From assembly GCA_009760855.2 (NCBI GenBank), contig WPIO01000008.1, forward strand, positions 3,630,001 through 3,694,000: a stretch of 64,000 nt of DNA. Reading direction: 5' to 3'. Positions 12,134 to 26,200 of the stretch are shown here, one piece after another; within the stretch, counting starts at the first letter, position 1; the number at the start of each line of letters is the position of its first letter. The translations under genes were made by a program, and so were the position numbers. This DNA is from Cristatella mucedo. Its lineage: Eukaryota; Bryozoa; Phylactolaemata; Cristatellidae. The notes beneath the pieces were generated by a model. That model did not search any database, had not been told where the DNA came from, and saw nothing but the letters and a program-made list of their open reading frames with translations.

Positions 12134-13301
12134 TCTGCGCATCAACGATGGAAAGCGGGTGCTAAGCAATCGACTAATGTGCGACACAGAAACGAGGAAA
12201 ATTCACGGCTAGCGAGATTTACGAGTAATTTCGATTGCACAGCAGCAGTATGCTTTTGTATTACCGATAACTAGGATAAGAAATAGAAGCTATTGGCAGC
12301 AATAAAGAAGTTGCCGATTAGGGGATAATAGTGATACTAACAATATAATTGATAAAGCGTCCTCAGAGAACTCTGTCTCTTTCTTGACTCTTTACATTTG
12401 CTGCAGAGGGAGCACGATCGAATGGATGAGAGGCACTATTCAAGAATAGAATGAAATGTCGACTAGCTAGGAGGAACTAACTGGGAGGAAAGAAGCCAAA
12501 GACAGCTCACCTAACATCATAAGAACATGGGACGCTTAATGTAGCCGTGTGCGAGAATGAAGGAAAACCTCAATTATTTAGGTTTAGGAGTATGAATACG
12601 TTTCATTGAAAGATCAAAAATAAGAAAGAATTTGAAAGCTGTGCAGAAGACCCTTGGCCAGGAAGTCCCTGCCAAGTTTAGATTCTTCCTGGATAGCCTG
12701 CCAGGTGGATAAAAGGTGGATAGCCCGGCAGGTGGATAAAAGGTGGATAGCCTGGCAGGTGGCTAAAAGGTGGATAGCCCGGCAGGTGGATAAAAGGTGG
12801 ATAGCCCGGCAGGTGGCTTAAAGGTGTCCCTCCAATTCCAGCTTCCATGGTGCTGGTTGAAAGACCCACATTTCTAAAGAATATTATTGCCATTGAGAAG
12901 GAATCTTATTACACATTTTTATTTTTTATTTAATTCAAAGTCCCTATTTCCTTCTGATCAATTCTTTAGAGTGAGAAAAAGCGTCATGACAGCTTTCGAA
13001 TCATCGAAGAAGAAGTCTTAAAGATCCTGTCGATGCAGAAAATTAGTTAACACACATTCTGTCGTGTAAAAAAAGATTTAAAAACGCATCTACTCATCTC
13101 GGCATTTAGTAGGTCCCTGTGATTAGTCCTTTGTGTGCTTACGCGTGATGACACTGTGCATTCTGCCACTAATCACATGTGCATGCTGACCCTATGCTCG
13201 TCAACTCTAACCTTTTTATACTTGTTGTCACTGAGCATGCTACCATTAACTTTTCAATCGTGCTACCTTTGCAGAAAATTTAAAGTGTCTAGAAATGTAT
13301 T

Positions 13302-13335
<34 letters not shown>

Positions 13336-16300
13336 GTTCTCCGAGGGTGCTATACAAATATATTATTAGTATTATCGTTATTATAATACAGTTATGCCAG
13401 GAACCTACTCGTGCGGTGGGAGATGATGGCAACTACTTTCATGCAAACGAGCAATCCGCTGGTGACAATCAATGGCTCGTATGTCCAGTTCTAACGCACT
13501 GCCGGATCAGTCATCAGCATCGGAGCAACGGTGCCCAGCCTTCCGACGATTCGCCCATTTGAATTGGAAGTGACATTCGAACAATGACAATACTCACTTG
13601 TTGATGTTAATTTTAATGCTCGTCAGCACCAACCACTGGCCGATGTAGTGCGTGAAAATTCGCAGGAAGAACGTGAAAATGAAGACAATCGCCATCATCC
13701 AGAACTCGGCGCTAAAGCAGCGAGACAGTCCGATTTCCGAGAGAAACTGTCGACCGACGTACGACATGCGCTTTGAAGTTGGATTAGGTAGGTGGCCCTT
13801 GTCCGAGAAGGCTTGCCTAAAATACGCATATCACCGACCACCGATACGATCGAGGTACGAAGCTACGGATACGAAGAGAGCGCCTCCGACACACGGAGGC
13901 GCTCTCGCACGTGGCGAGCGACTCAGTGGCGAAACGAAGCAGCCGAGCCAGCTCGAAGCATCTGCGTGCATGCGGACGCGTTCACTATGCTTGTCTTGAA
14001 ATACAGGATAACTTGATTGTGAACAATAATAATATAAAAAAAATTCGTGTAGAGCCCTAAGATGGTGAACTCTTTGTCTATGCACTTAACATATGCCTGA
14101 AAGAAAGCAAAGTGGTTTTAGCAAAAATCGCTACTGTATACTTTTGACTCGAGCCAGCATTTTTACCCGTTTGTAGCATTCTTTAATACAAATGGTCTAT
14201 TGCTCGTCGCAGAGCCACTTCATACAGTCGCTTAAAGATCCCTCTGGGAGCACTCAATAGCCAGCGATGCATGCGAAACTGCTGCGGCGGGCGGGCGCTG
14301 CGAAAGGGATGGCAGCACTTCAAAAGGGATGGCGGCACTGCGAAGGGGTGGCAGCACTGCGAAGGAGTGGCAGCGTGAAGGGAACTGCCGCTCAGCGAAT
14401 GTGACCACAGCCCTGCAGTGTCCTTAGGCTAGGTGTCGTGTCCCAGAAGAGACACCAGGCCCGCTACGATTGGCTGGCTAGGTCAAGGTCAAAGTACCTA
14501 CTATCCCCCCCTTAACGGATTCAACACCTTGGCGAATTTCTTGGTGAGCCCACGGTGGGGCGACATCTTCATCGGACGATAAAACTTTAAAGACCTTGGA
14601 CTTTACAGCAATAACTCTCGGCTGCCTAATTCTGTGGAAAGTGAGAGCTGAAAAACGAGTCAAATCGTGGGGTCTCGATTAAAATCGCGTCAAACGATCG
14701 GGCCATTAGCAATCCGTTTATGATTGCAGTGCAACAGGTTCAGCAGAAACGTCAGTTCAGTGCCGAGGTACAACCCCGAAATGCATTTCCACTTGAAGAG
14801 GGTCAGTTTTTCGCATCGGGCATCTGGCACGCTGTGAAAGTGAGGATTGGTGTTGAACCGCATTCGAAGCTCTGGCACATGGTAACCGTGATTTTTGGTC
14901 ACCTTCGCAAACCTTAGTCCTACAGATGCTATGCTATGCGAGGTCAGTGCGAGGTCAGAGGAAGAGGGTGAGTTGATAGCACAGGCCGCATAGTAAGCGT
15001 GAGGTTATTTTAAAGAGAACCTGTGTGGCTTGCACTTTCCGGTTTACCGACCGGCCATGATAAGCTGTCCGCAAACCGACTATGAAATTAGGCTCGGTGG
15101 TTACATTAAAAGACAGAACGTAGGAATTCAGCGCGAGATCGAAAGAGAACGATTGAAAGCAATTGGAGGATAACATTTCCACGGTGTGCGTAGAGAAAAA
15201 TCTCCCTATGACAGACTCCATAGACATAGGTGGCAAAATATACAATATAGCGGATCATTGCCGTAGTTCTGCATGTGCAATGCAAAGCTACGCTCTTCGT
15301 TGTATGAAAAAAGTACTTCATGTAATGAACACCTTGCTTCTTATAATTCGTATCATCAAAACTGCCTTAAATGAACAATCCTCTCAAAGCAAAAGTTAAG
15401 CTGATTTAACAGCCTAGTGGATATAGCGGCAGAAGAGCCTTCATGGCTACAGCCATCGCTGGCAGAGGTCAAGAAAGGGTCAACCACTACCGTACTCGAA
15501 CCTACGACCCAGGTCGTGAAGTGCAAGCACCATCCCGCTACACCAAGACGGGGGGGGGGGGATAACTATGTAAACTTCCTATAAGAAGGAAGACCAAAAC
15601 AGGACAGAAGCAAGACTTGCCGCGTATAAAAAAGGTGGATTTACGCGGTGAGTCGTGCTTCCTACCTACTTCTCTCCTACTTGAGTCTTTGTTGTACACG
15701 TCACAGTGATGGTGGCGCCACACGTCTCGAGAGTCAGGGAAAGAACAGAGCATCATTGCACGTGTGTACATTCTAGATATATTCGCATTAGACTCTGTAT
15801 TTTTCTTTTACGTGGTTGATGCTAATCTCAAATTACCGTACTCGAAGGCCCAAGACCAACCAACCGTTGGGCATTGTCCGAAGGGGCCGACGGTGAAAGG
15901 GGAGTGGCTCTCAGAGTGGTCCTATTCGCCCGAGTCCGAAGACGGAGCATTAAAGCTGCACCAGCAAAACACTAGAAAGACTACAGCAACCCGGCAAAAA
16001 AAGAGTTCCTCGGAAAAATCCGGCCCGAAGGAGTCCCTTCGTAACTTCCGGCACAGTTTTTCGCGTAACTTCTTGAACTATGTAAGGATGAACGATACCA
16101 CAATAGCAGAAACGTCATTGAGTTATAGATTTAAAAAATTATTTGCAAAAGCGAGCGAGGTCCATGGCCACTTGAGATTATTGCCATCAAGAACCAGATT
16201 CAAGCCAACGGTGCCAAAGGCGACGACGAGGGCGGTTTGCTGCGGAGGCGGTCGCGGAGTGCTGACCGCACCTCGGCGATGTGGAAAGAAGATTATTGAA

Positions 16301-19300
16301 GATTTTGACTCAGCATTTTACGCGCTCTGGCTCCGCACTCTGCTCGCATAGATAGTCGACTGCTCCCGGCTATGAGGTCGGTTCCAGAGCATCCAATCTT
16401 CCCGAGTACCATCTCATCTAATCTTGAGTCTTAAAGATTCCCTTCAATTTACTGACGAAAACCTCAGTAGATTATCCATGCAATAAGCAGGCTTAAACGC
16501 CGCTTGAAGCGAGTCTTGGTCGGCACGCCGTCTGGGTCGGAACGTCGGAACTGGGTCGGGACGTCGGAACGCCGCTTGAAGAGGCGTTTAAGTTCTAGTG
16601 AGCCGTGATGGCACAGTAGGTAAGGCGGTTGCTTTCACGATCTCGGTCCCGAGGTCGTGGGTTCGATTCCTGCAGTGGGCGATTCTTTATCACCACTGCA
16701 AGCGGTGGTGATAGCCGTAAAGGCTCTTCTGTCGCTATACAAAAAGAGGCTGTTTAATCAGCTAGGATTTATTTATTTATTTAGTTCACTCCAAGACCCA
16801 GTCTGGGTTTGACGATTTGACGCCAGTTTATTCAAAGACTTTCTCCGTGTCTTTGAACCCAGAAGCCGTGGCTTCTTTTCTGTTTTTACTCGAAAGCGGA
16901 AGCTCTGCCACTCAGCCCGAGAAAAAATTTAAAAGACTGTAAATCATTTGCTTGACAACTCAGAGTGGTCTCATCGCCCGTATATTATTTTTTTCCACCT
17001 TCTTCTTCTGTGACAGCATGGCACATATTCCTACCCCACAAAGCTACCTTCGATTACGACCAAATTCGAGTCGCATTATTTGACCTCCATTATGAAATCC
17101 TCAGGGTTTCTGTTTGTGAAGTGATTGCCTTAATGCCGAGCTGGTTTGGTCGAGTGGTTAAGGTGCTCGCCCCGACCAAGGTTTGACTGAGGTCGTGGGC
17201 TCGAGCCCGAGGCATATGTGAAGCGCCTGAATGGAGATTAAGTTCTCTTGGGACGCTATATAATGAATATATAATGAATTATATATTAATCAAGTCTAGT
17301 ACAAAGAGACCCTGAAGACCCAATACCATTGCCTCTGCGGTTCTCAGCGAGAAACAAAAGAGTTTAGTCCAGCTATAAATCGCAGTGTTAATGCTTCTCT
17401 GGATAGTGGGGTTATCCCAACGTAACTAATGTGTCATTAGCCTCAGGTCACGTCCCAAAACCTTTCAAAAAAGCTGTAGTCAGGCCACTTCTCAAGAAAG
17501 CGACACTAGACCAAGAGAACTTGAGCAACTACCGCCCAGTCTCCCTTCTACCATTCCTATCAAAGACACTGGAACGGGTCGTGGCAGACCAGCTAGACTC
17601 GTATTTTAAAACTTCAAACCTTGCTTGTACGTTCCAGTCTGGCTTTAGAGCTAATCACTACACAGAGTCAGATTTGCTTAGCGTGTACAACGACCTACTT
17701 AAGAATGCAGACACTGGTAGAGTATCTCTGCTTGTTTTTCTTGATCTTTCGGCAGCTTTTGATACTATCGATCACCAAGTTCTTCTTGAGCGCCTCTCAT
17801 CTCGCCTGAACATCACTAGTACAGCTCTGCAATCGTTCAGGTCCTATCTCAGTGGGAGACTCCAGAGTATTGACGTGAATGGACAAACATCATCTGAAGT
17901 ACCTCTGAAATATGGAGTACCTCAGGGCTCCGTGCTAGGTCCGGTTCTTTTCACGGTTTAAACTCTCCCTCTTGCTGATGTGATTGCCAAGCACAATCTA
18001 GGCTTTCTCACTTCTATGTGGATGACACTCATTTGTACCTGTGCTTTGATCCCTTCCAGCCTTCGAGTACCTCGAATTCTCTCACCTCCCTTTCTGCATG
18101 TATTGATGACATCCGCACATGGATGGCAGCAAATTTTCTAAAACTAAACGATGGTAAAACTAACTTATTAGTTATGGGCAAACGCAGTGTGATTCTTAAA
18201 TTGGAAAGGCTGACGCTCTAAATTGGCTCTGCCAGCATATCTCGCGTTGAATCAGCTCGAAATCTAGGTGTCATGTTCCAATGTGACCTCTCGTTAAACG
18301 GCTACAGCAGCTCCACAGTCAAGTCTGCCTACTTTCAGCTACATAACATGGCTAAAATTCGGGCTTGCTTAGATAAGGATACCACGTCTAAGTTGGTCCA
18401 TGCATTTGTGACATCCCGTCTTGACTTCTGTAACTCACTGCTTGCTGGCCTACCGGTTGTGCAATCAGGCGATTACAGCTGGTGCAAAACTCGGCAGCTA
18501 GGCTTGTCTGTCGTGAGCGTCGCAGTTGCCACATCACACCACTTCTCGCCGACCTGCACTGGCAACCAGTCAAGTAACGAATTGACTTCAAGGTTTTGTC
18601 GCTCACTTTTAGGTCACTTCATTCTTTGGCTCCAGTCTACCTGTCAGATCTTCTCCCCCACTAGGCCAAGCATCGTACCACCCGCTTTTTGGAATCCAAC
18701 AGTCTACCAATACCTCGTACAAACCTCAAGTCCTTTGGAGACCGTGCATTTAGTTCGTATGCTCCCAAAGCCTGGAACTCCCTCCCGACTTGCGTCAGAA
18801 CATTCCCTGACCTGACCACATTTAAAAATAACTTAAAGACACACCTATTTAGGACAGCATTTAGTGGGTCCCTGTGATTCGTCCTTCGTGTGCTTATGTG
18901 TGCTGACATTGTGCATGCTGCCACTAACCACATTTGCATGCTGACCCTGTGCATGTCACCCCTAACCATGTTATTCATGTTTATCAAGCATGATATTACT
19001 CACCATTCAATTGCGTTTCCATTTGCAGCAAATGTAAAGCGCCCTGAAAAGATTAAGTTCTCTGTGAGGGCGCTTCATCAGGTGCATTATTGTTATTATC
19101 ATTATTATGATAAAGTCTTTCAAACCGGCCATCGTTCGACCTATACTAATAAAGCCTGGGTTAGATTCAGAGGTCCTAGTCCTACCAGACCATCTTCTTC
19201 CTTTTCTGTCCGAGATCCTTGAGAAGATTATTGCCAAGTTGCTTACATAAAAAGGTTGAGAAGAATGAATTGTCGGAAAAATTGCAGTTGGTATTGAAGC

Positions 19301-22300
19301 GATACCACTCCACTTAAGCTGCTCTGTTTCGTAACACCCTAACCGTAAGCAGCAACGACGGCGGTAATGTTGCTGCCCTTGTCCTGGTCGATTTATCGGC
19401 GGCGTTTGACACTATTGATCGCGATATCGTACTTAAGCTGGATATGGATATGGATATGGATGTGGATATGGAGATCGCTGAACGACCTGGCAGAAGAGGC
19501 AGCACTGGCGTCGTTCAAATCATACTCGTGCGATCGCATTCAATCCCTGTCGTGTGGTGGTGACATCTGAATCACCCGGCCCGCTCATCACCTGTGGAGT
19601 CCCACGAGGATTAGTTGTCGGTCTTTTTCTGTTCTCTAGTTATACGGAGCCTCTGGAAAAAGTTGTTCATGTCGTGAGATTGTCTATGTTTTATGCTGAT
19701 GATTGCCATCTAAACCGTCGGAATCTGCTGGTGCGACCTATAAACTGAATGCTTGCCTTGCAGACATTCGGTCTTGAACGTCGGCCATCTTCCTTGAGGT
19801 AAAAGATGATTAAGCTGAACTGCTACTCGCGGCGCACTACTCACACGCGTGGCTGACCTAGCAGACTTCGCTCTTCTAACTATTGATGCCTCAGTGCGAC
19901 CGTCAGCATGCGCAAAACTTAGTTGTCCTCTTTGATAACAGCTTGCAGTTTGAAAGCTTCATTAAAAAGACTGCCTCTATAGCTAGCCGTCACGCTCGAT
20001 CCTCGTCTAAGATTACGTCTGTCTTTCACTGTGGCAATTTAATTAGCTCCCTGGTTCTGTCTAAGCTGCATTATTGCAATGATATTTTGGCTGCACTGCC
20101 AAAAGAAGTCATTAAGCCTCAGCGGCTCGTGATGAATGTGCCTGCAAAGCTATTCAAAAAATCCCAGAGGTTCCGCCATCTTTAGCCGTTGGTGAAGGAG
20201 CTATTGCTCCCGGTCGATCGAGCAATGGATACAGAGCACAATTCTCCATCCAACCTCAAAGGCCCGGCCCGACTTGGCTCGTTCCCACTTAGCTTAACTG
20301 CCACACCAGTTTCCGCCTCCTCGCGTCCTTGAGTCGTAGAAGCGGATGATATGTAAAAAGAGGTGTTTAACCACACTGGTAAGCAGTTCAGGTAGGTAGA
20401 ACGGACGTATAGGACAAAGGGACCTAAAAGTGAGGGAAAGAGCCTTGAAGTCTTTACCCTGATTGACGAAGATCCAGTGCCCATCGGTGAGAAGTAGTGT
20501 CATGTGGCAACTGCGACGTTCAAGACAGACAAGCCTTGCTGCAGAGTTGTACACCCAATGCAAGAGCCACACTAAGCAGGCCGGAAGATCTGGTAAAGGT
20601 GAATTACAGAAGTATTGAATGTGAGAATAGAGGCAGAAATAGTTTTAAATTTCAAAGGTCTTGGACCACATCAGATCAGTTGGGCTACCGAAATTGAGAT
20701 TGAAATCTCCTATGACTTATTAGAATGGTTGTTGAAGGCGAGCACCTCAACATTTGGGCGAAAGCAGGGCAGGGCGTCTGTTCGTTTTGTCTCACTGCAG
20801 TGTTAGGCTAGACCATCTGCTGTGAACGAAAATGCTGCACCCTCAAGATCTGTTGGCCACTTTCTGCCTTCATGGTCGTCAGTCGTGCCTGTTTCGCAGC
20901 CTATTTTGATGTTAAATTTTTAAGCCATTCCGCAGGTAGAGGAATCTGAAAGATTTTAGCCCCTCTTACAAGGAAAGGCTCAGAACTGGAGCACTAAAGA
21001 TGGTGTCCCCATACTACGCCATTTTCCCTCACCATGCTTGGCGTCCCATGTGTTGAAATCGCCCCCAGTTCCTCTGTGGACAGTGAATTAGCTTCTTCAC
21101 TCCTCCGCCTGAAGACCGTTGGCGACAGAAGCTTTTGCTCTGCTAGGTCCCAGAGTGTGGATCTCACTTCTACGAGATTCTTGCGCAACGACATCTCCTT
21201 CCTTGCTGCCAACCTGAGCTGCTACTTCCACGTTGCTCACTTCTCTGACAGCCCGTCTGACTCCGCTATGCTTCTCACTTTCTCTTTGCTTCGTGAGACG
21301 AAGTCTGTAGGCTACCGTGTGCGCACCAAAAGCCTCTTAGGCTTCGAGTGTTCAACAGCAAAATCTCTTGCAAAACATCCGCTCAGTCTCTGGCTTCGTG
21401 GAGTTACAGATAGAGATTCGTAGGATGACTATGATTACCATCATGATTACTATCACTAGCACGTGGCAAGATGAGCTGTCCGCTTAAATGAAGTCGCTCG
21501 CTCTTAGGTTAGCTCTCCTGCCTGCACGGCAGCGAAGCACGAAACGCTGCCTACTCACTTGACGCTGACGGTGTGCTGGAGCAATTCCTGTGCGGGCGTC
21601 AGCTTCTTCTTCTCCACTTTCGGCATCAGGACGTCCGTCTTAGGCAGAAGAGTGCACATTTTGCTTCCGTATATGTCAAATGGATTTCGATCGTGTCGCT
21701 GCAGAGAAATCGCAGTGCGCGTGTCGCAAGGCGATGCGATGAGAAAGAAGAGCGAGCGAGTCACCCGAGTTAAAGGCCTCGAAAGGGGCCAGAGCGCCAC
21801 GGCGTCAGTCGTTTTCCGGCCGTTGAGCTTATAATACCATTGCGAAATGGGCTGCAGCGAAGATTTCGCTGCAGCCTAGCGGATTGCGGGATTGCGGCGA
21901 TGAGTGGAGAAAACTTCTAGCTCGGCTATCGAGGGAAGAGACGCCGAGGCGGCTGGGCGAGACTCTACTCAAAGTTGCGACCGACCGGAATGTCCTAGCT
22001 AGCCATTATTCCGCACCGAGCAGTGGCATAATAGCGAGAGTCGCCGACTCTTGCCATGGGGCTATCATCACAAGCATCACGGCTTGCCACATGGCGGAGT
22101 GCCTTGGCCGACGTGTCGCCGCGGCCCTTCTCTAGCCGTAGCATTACAAGCGGAACTGCTAGCGATCCAGACTGGTCCGATGGCCAGTCACTTTGCCAAA
22201 CCAGCTGCTGCCGGAAGCAGAAGCCATCGAACACACTCCGCCATTCGTTAGGGTTGGGGCATGGTTGAAGTGCTAAGACCGCCACCGCTCGCTTTCCCTG

Positions 22301-23131
22301 CGAAATAAATGGAAACGAGCGAGCGAAGAAGCTGGTAAGGATCAGCCAGTACACGTTTCGGTGAGAATAGGTTTCGATGGATTGCTCCTTGTGCTCGTGC
22401 GACGTTGTAAAGATTGCCCGTTTGTTTACTCGTCTCAGGAAGGACTCCAAGATTTTCTGTTCTTCTCTTGTCCCATGGAGCAGCTCGCGCAGCTTGTGAT
22501 AAAAGGCCGCCGGGATAGCCCAGGAAGTAAGGTGCCCGCACGTCACGACCGATGTCGAGGGTCGAAGCAGTTGGCTATCCTTTATTGCCATATGCAAGCG
22601 GCAGTGATGGCCATCAAGGCTCTTCTGCCGCTTTGCAAATGAGGTTGTTAAATCAGCTACTATTCTGTTGATAGAGCAAAAAACTGTAATTCAATAGGCA
22701 GATTATCATGAGCTTTAGCTGTTCTCGTTGCTCGTATTCGCCTCCTCCCGACGAGAACTCTAGGCCAATGGGTTCCTTCACGCTCCACATTCTGGAATAG
22801 TAGTTTGCTCAATGGAAGAAACCAGACACTTTACACCATTGTCTAAACGTGTCCAGTACCAGTGCGTCTGTAGCGGCTATCGGCCGCTCAACGTACGTCA
22901 ACGGAAAGCCGAAGCTTCTGGCATTCCAGCTCTCTCAGCCTGCAACTGGACACATTAATCAACTAGCAGGCTGAGCTGGTGGCTAGCGATTAGCCAGCCT
23001 CAGCCCTCCCTCTCCTGACTCGGGCGGCGTCTGGAAAATCACGTGACTGCCAATGGCTTGCACACTCACTACCCTCCGAGCTTAGGCTAAGCGAACGCAC
23101 CCTTCTCTGCCTGCCGCTCGCCCTGATCGGA

Positions 23132-23210
<79 letters not shown>

Positions 23211-26200
23211 CCTCCTTCTCTAACTCTCCGCATCAAGTTATTGGCATTAAAACGCATACTAAGCTGGTGCATTGAGCTATCCAACCGCCATCACAACCAG
23301 CACATCTCTGTCAAGCTGACCTCAAAAGTGTTGATGTCAAAAGTGATGAGTGTGGCGATTTATGCTATTGCATTAGGTTGCCTTGAAAGAGCGCCGACGT
23401 AATTGCTAATTCTTGGGAGCAAGAAGATGCGCGCGATCACCAAGTGCAGAGTTTTGTTTGTTTACCTTGTAAAATAGTCCTGTCTCGCCGGGAACTGGGA
23501 GAAACTCGTCTTCTTTCTGGGCACAATCCTCGACGACCTCCTCCTCGTCGCCACTGCTGGAGTCCGTGTCGTGCACCTTGACCTTTTTTTCCTTCTTTGC
23601 AAATCGGGAGCCATATGTCGTCATCGGACGCTGCTTGATTTTGGGCTGCACGAAAGAATGCTCAAACGTCGGACATTGTGCGAGTAGCTGTGCAGCTCGC
23701 TGTCTCTTTCCGGTTGCCTGCGGCGCCGTTATGACGTCGCAAGAGATAAAGCAGGAAAAGCGAACGACAAATGCTTGACGGCAAGATTAACGACTGCTTG
23801 GCTCGGTCTATAGCTGAACTGAAGATTCCAAGACCGTCTTTTCCCAGGCACTCCAAGAACAAATCTTTGAAATGGCCTAAATAAGTGAACGGAAAGTCAA
23901 CTTAAGAAAGCCTTGTATGGGTATATGGATTCGTCGATGGGGTGTGCTTGAAACATGAATGGATAACGGATATCAATGGTCAATGGATATCAGGGTGCAG
24001 TCTCGTGGACAAGAGGTCAGTTATTAATAGTGGGATATCAGAGATCTCGTGACGTCAGTGGTAAGTTCTAGGCTTCGAGGACATACGAGCTAAAGTCTCA
24101 GTCAGAAAATTATTGAGGTTGATTAAACGAAACGCTGAACGGCTCGAGTCACAAGAGCGATTGGTGCGGTGCCTGGCCTGTTAGGGAAGTCGCTCTTATA
24201 AGTAATCCGGAACAAGAGAATGAAGAGAGGTTAAAATAAATGACAAAACTATGAAGTGTATACGCGGTTTGATGAGGGGCCAATGTAGGTCATTGAGATG
24301 TGGTGTAATGCGGTCATTGTGATGTACACTGCAGGCAAGCCAAGCAGCAGTTTTGTACCGAATGTAAAAGTCGCACAGGCGTGAAGACCTGGTGAAATAG
24401 TGAGTTACAGAAATCTGGTCTGGGTGTCGCAAATGCAAAGACCAGCTTGGCTTTGGTATCCTTATCTCAGCAGGGCCAAATTTTTGCAATGCTAAGAAAC
24501 TGAAAGTTGGCAGACTTTTTTGTGGAGCTTATGTGTCGTCTTGTGAATAGTTCTTCTGTAACAGCGAACCCTTATTTCTCGCAGACGCGGCAGAGGATAA
24601 TCTGGCCTCATTTTTAGTGATACGCTTACTAAGTTCTGATTAACACTAGGATTCCTGTAATTATTAATTGCATTGTATCGTCATTCAATTTGAGAAATTT
24701 TGAATCCATCCGGGTGCGAATATCGGCAATACACGCTGGCTGCAACAGAGTTGGGAAAGTTGGCTTTGCTAGATGGCTGAGAAGGATATTAGCACGCTGT
24801 GTCGTCTGCATAAAAATGAAAGCCTTGATTGTGCTTAGAGATTATGTTGGCAAAAGGGAGGAGAATATAGATTGTGAAAAGAAGTGGACTAAGCATAGAT
24901 CCCGGGGTATCCAGTATTATAGAAGCTCGTGGAATGACTATTGCCCATCGAGGTCAATGCTCAGAAGTCTCCCTACCACTGAGATAAGATCTAAATCATT
25001 GCAATGCAGAGCCAGCGATGCCCAGACGAGACGTTATGAGCTCAAGAAGGACCCGGTGGACTAGAAGGGCGAAGATCTTTCGTAGCTTCCGCTGCTGAAC
25101 ACGTGACCATCCACGAGCCCATCTCTTACACTTTCAGCCGCCCTCCTTTCGCGGCTGCTGTAAGGAGTCTTCGCGTCCAGGCTGCCCAGCGAAGACGAGG
25201 TAACGCTCGGAAGTGGATTCCTGTTCGATGGTCCGGCCTCCGAGATTGGCCTCATCGATGCCGACTGCAGCTGACGGAGATTATTTGCAGAAAAGTCACT
25301 GGAATGAATCAAGAAGCTGCTGTTGCATTATTGGCGCGTTCGCTAGCGTGAGAGTCCTACTGTGAATGCTCGCCATCGATAGCTTCACCAAAACCCGAGT
25401 CCACGAGGAAAATTCGAGGCGGCCGATTCAGCAGAGATCCCAGAGTTCCCCTCCAACATCCGGTCGTTAGCGGTATGACTATAGTCGAGCCACGCTTGGC
25501 TGGCAAAAGAGCTTGCGATGCCTGCGTTGGCTGCCATTTGGCGATATTTGGATGTTTCGCTTCTGCGGCGGCGCCAGGCTGCTCCCGCGAGGTTCGCGAT
25601 CGCGATATGCAGGAATGAATTCGGTCCGCAGCTTTCTCGGAGATTCGCACCGGCTAGTTAACCCTGACGAGGTGATTAGCTGCGTGCTTTCATTCTGAGG
25701 CTACCTGCCCGTTTCTACGTTGACACTAGCTGCGCATTTGAGACAGCGTCTGCTTGTCCGCTCATCTTTAGAAAGAAAGCGAGCATTGTGAGCATGCAAA
25801 ATGCAGCGCTAATAGAGCTTAGAGCATGCGAAAAGTAGCACTAGCCCGTAAGAAACGTGAGAATTATCGGGGCTGCAGTGGGAGCGACCCAATTGAGACA
25901 ACAGCGATATGGATTTTGGGGTTGAGACTTTAGAGGTCAGTAGCAGAGTTTGCATTTAACCTTACGCAGACTTAATATGATGTTATTACAAGTTTTTATC
26001 AATGGGCCTTGTGCACCTGCATGCGCTGAATGTTTCCGGGATGATGCAGTTAGGTACTCCATATTCGTCTCCGTACCATAGGCGCCACTATTCCATGAAA
26101 GCGAATTGGAAGCGTGCTGTGCACACACGCTTTGAATTTCTTGAATGCTGCCGGTCAGTTTTGGCACTTTCATGTCTGAAATCTTTTTTTTCATTAACTG

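Noticed and set aside
15106-15321. Overlapping minus-strand frames ([19 protein letters not shown] and [20 protein letters not shown]) near exon 15
   Set aside because: No acceptor/donor pair fits the phases of exons 14 and 15, and two frames are equally open, so neither is called coding.
16599-16675. Possible functional tRNA gene
   Set aside because: Box A and B are intact but the acceptor stem does not pair and the sequence repeats elsewhere as a SINE head.
25357-25650. Minus-strand frame ending [17 protein letters not shown]
   Set aside because: No convincing splice borders, and exons 11 and 12 already join in phase without it.
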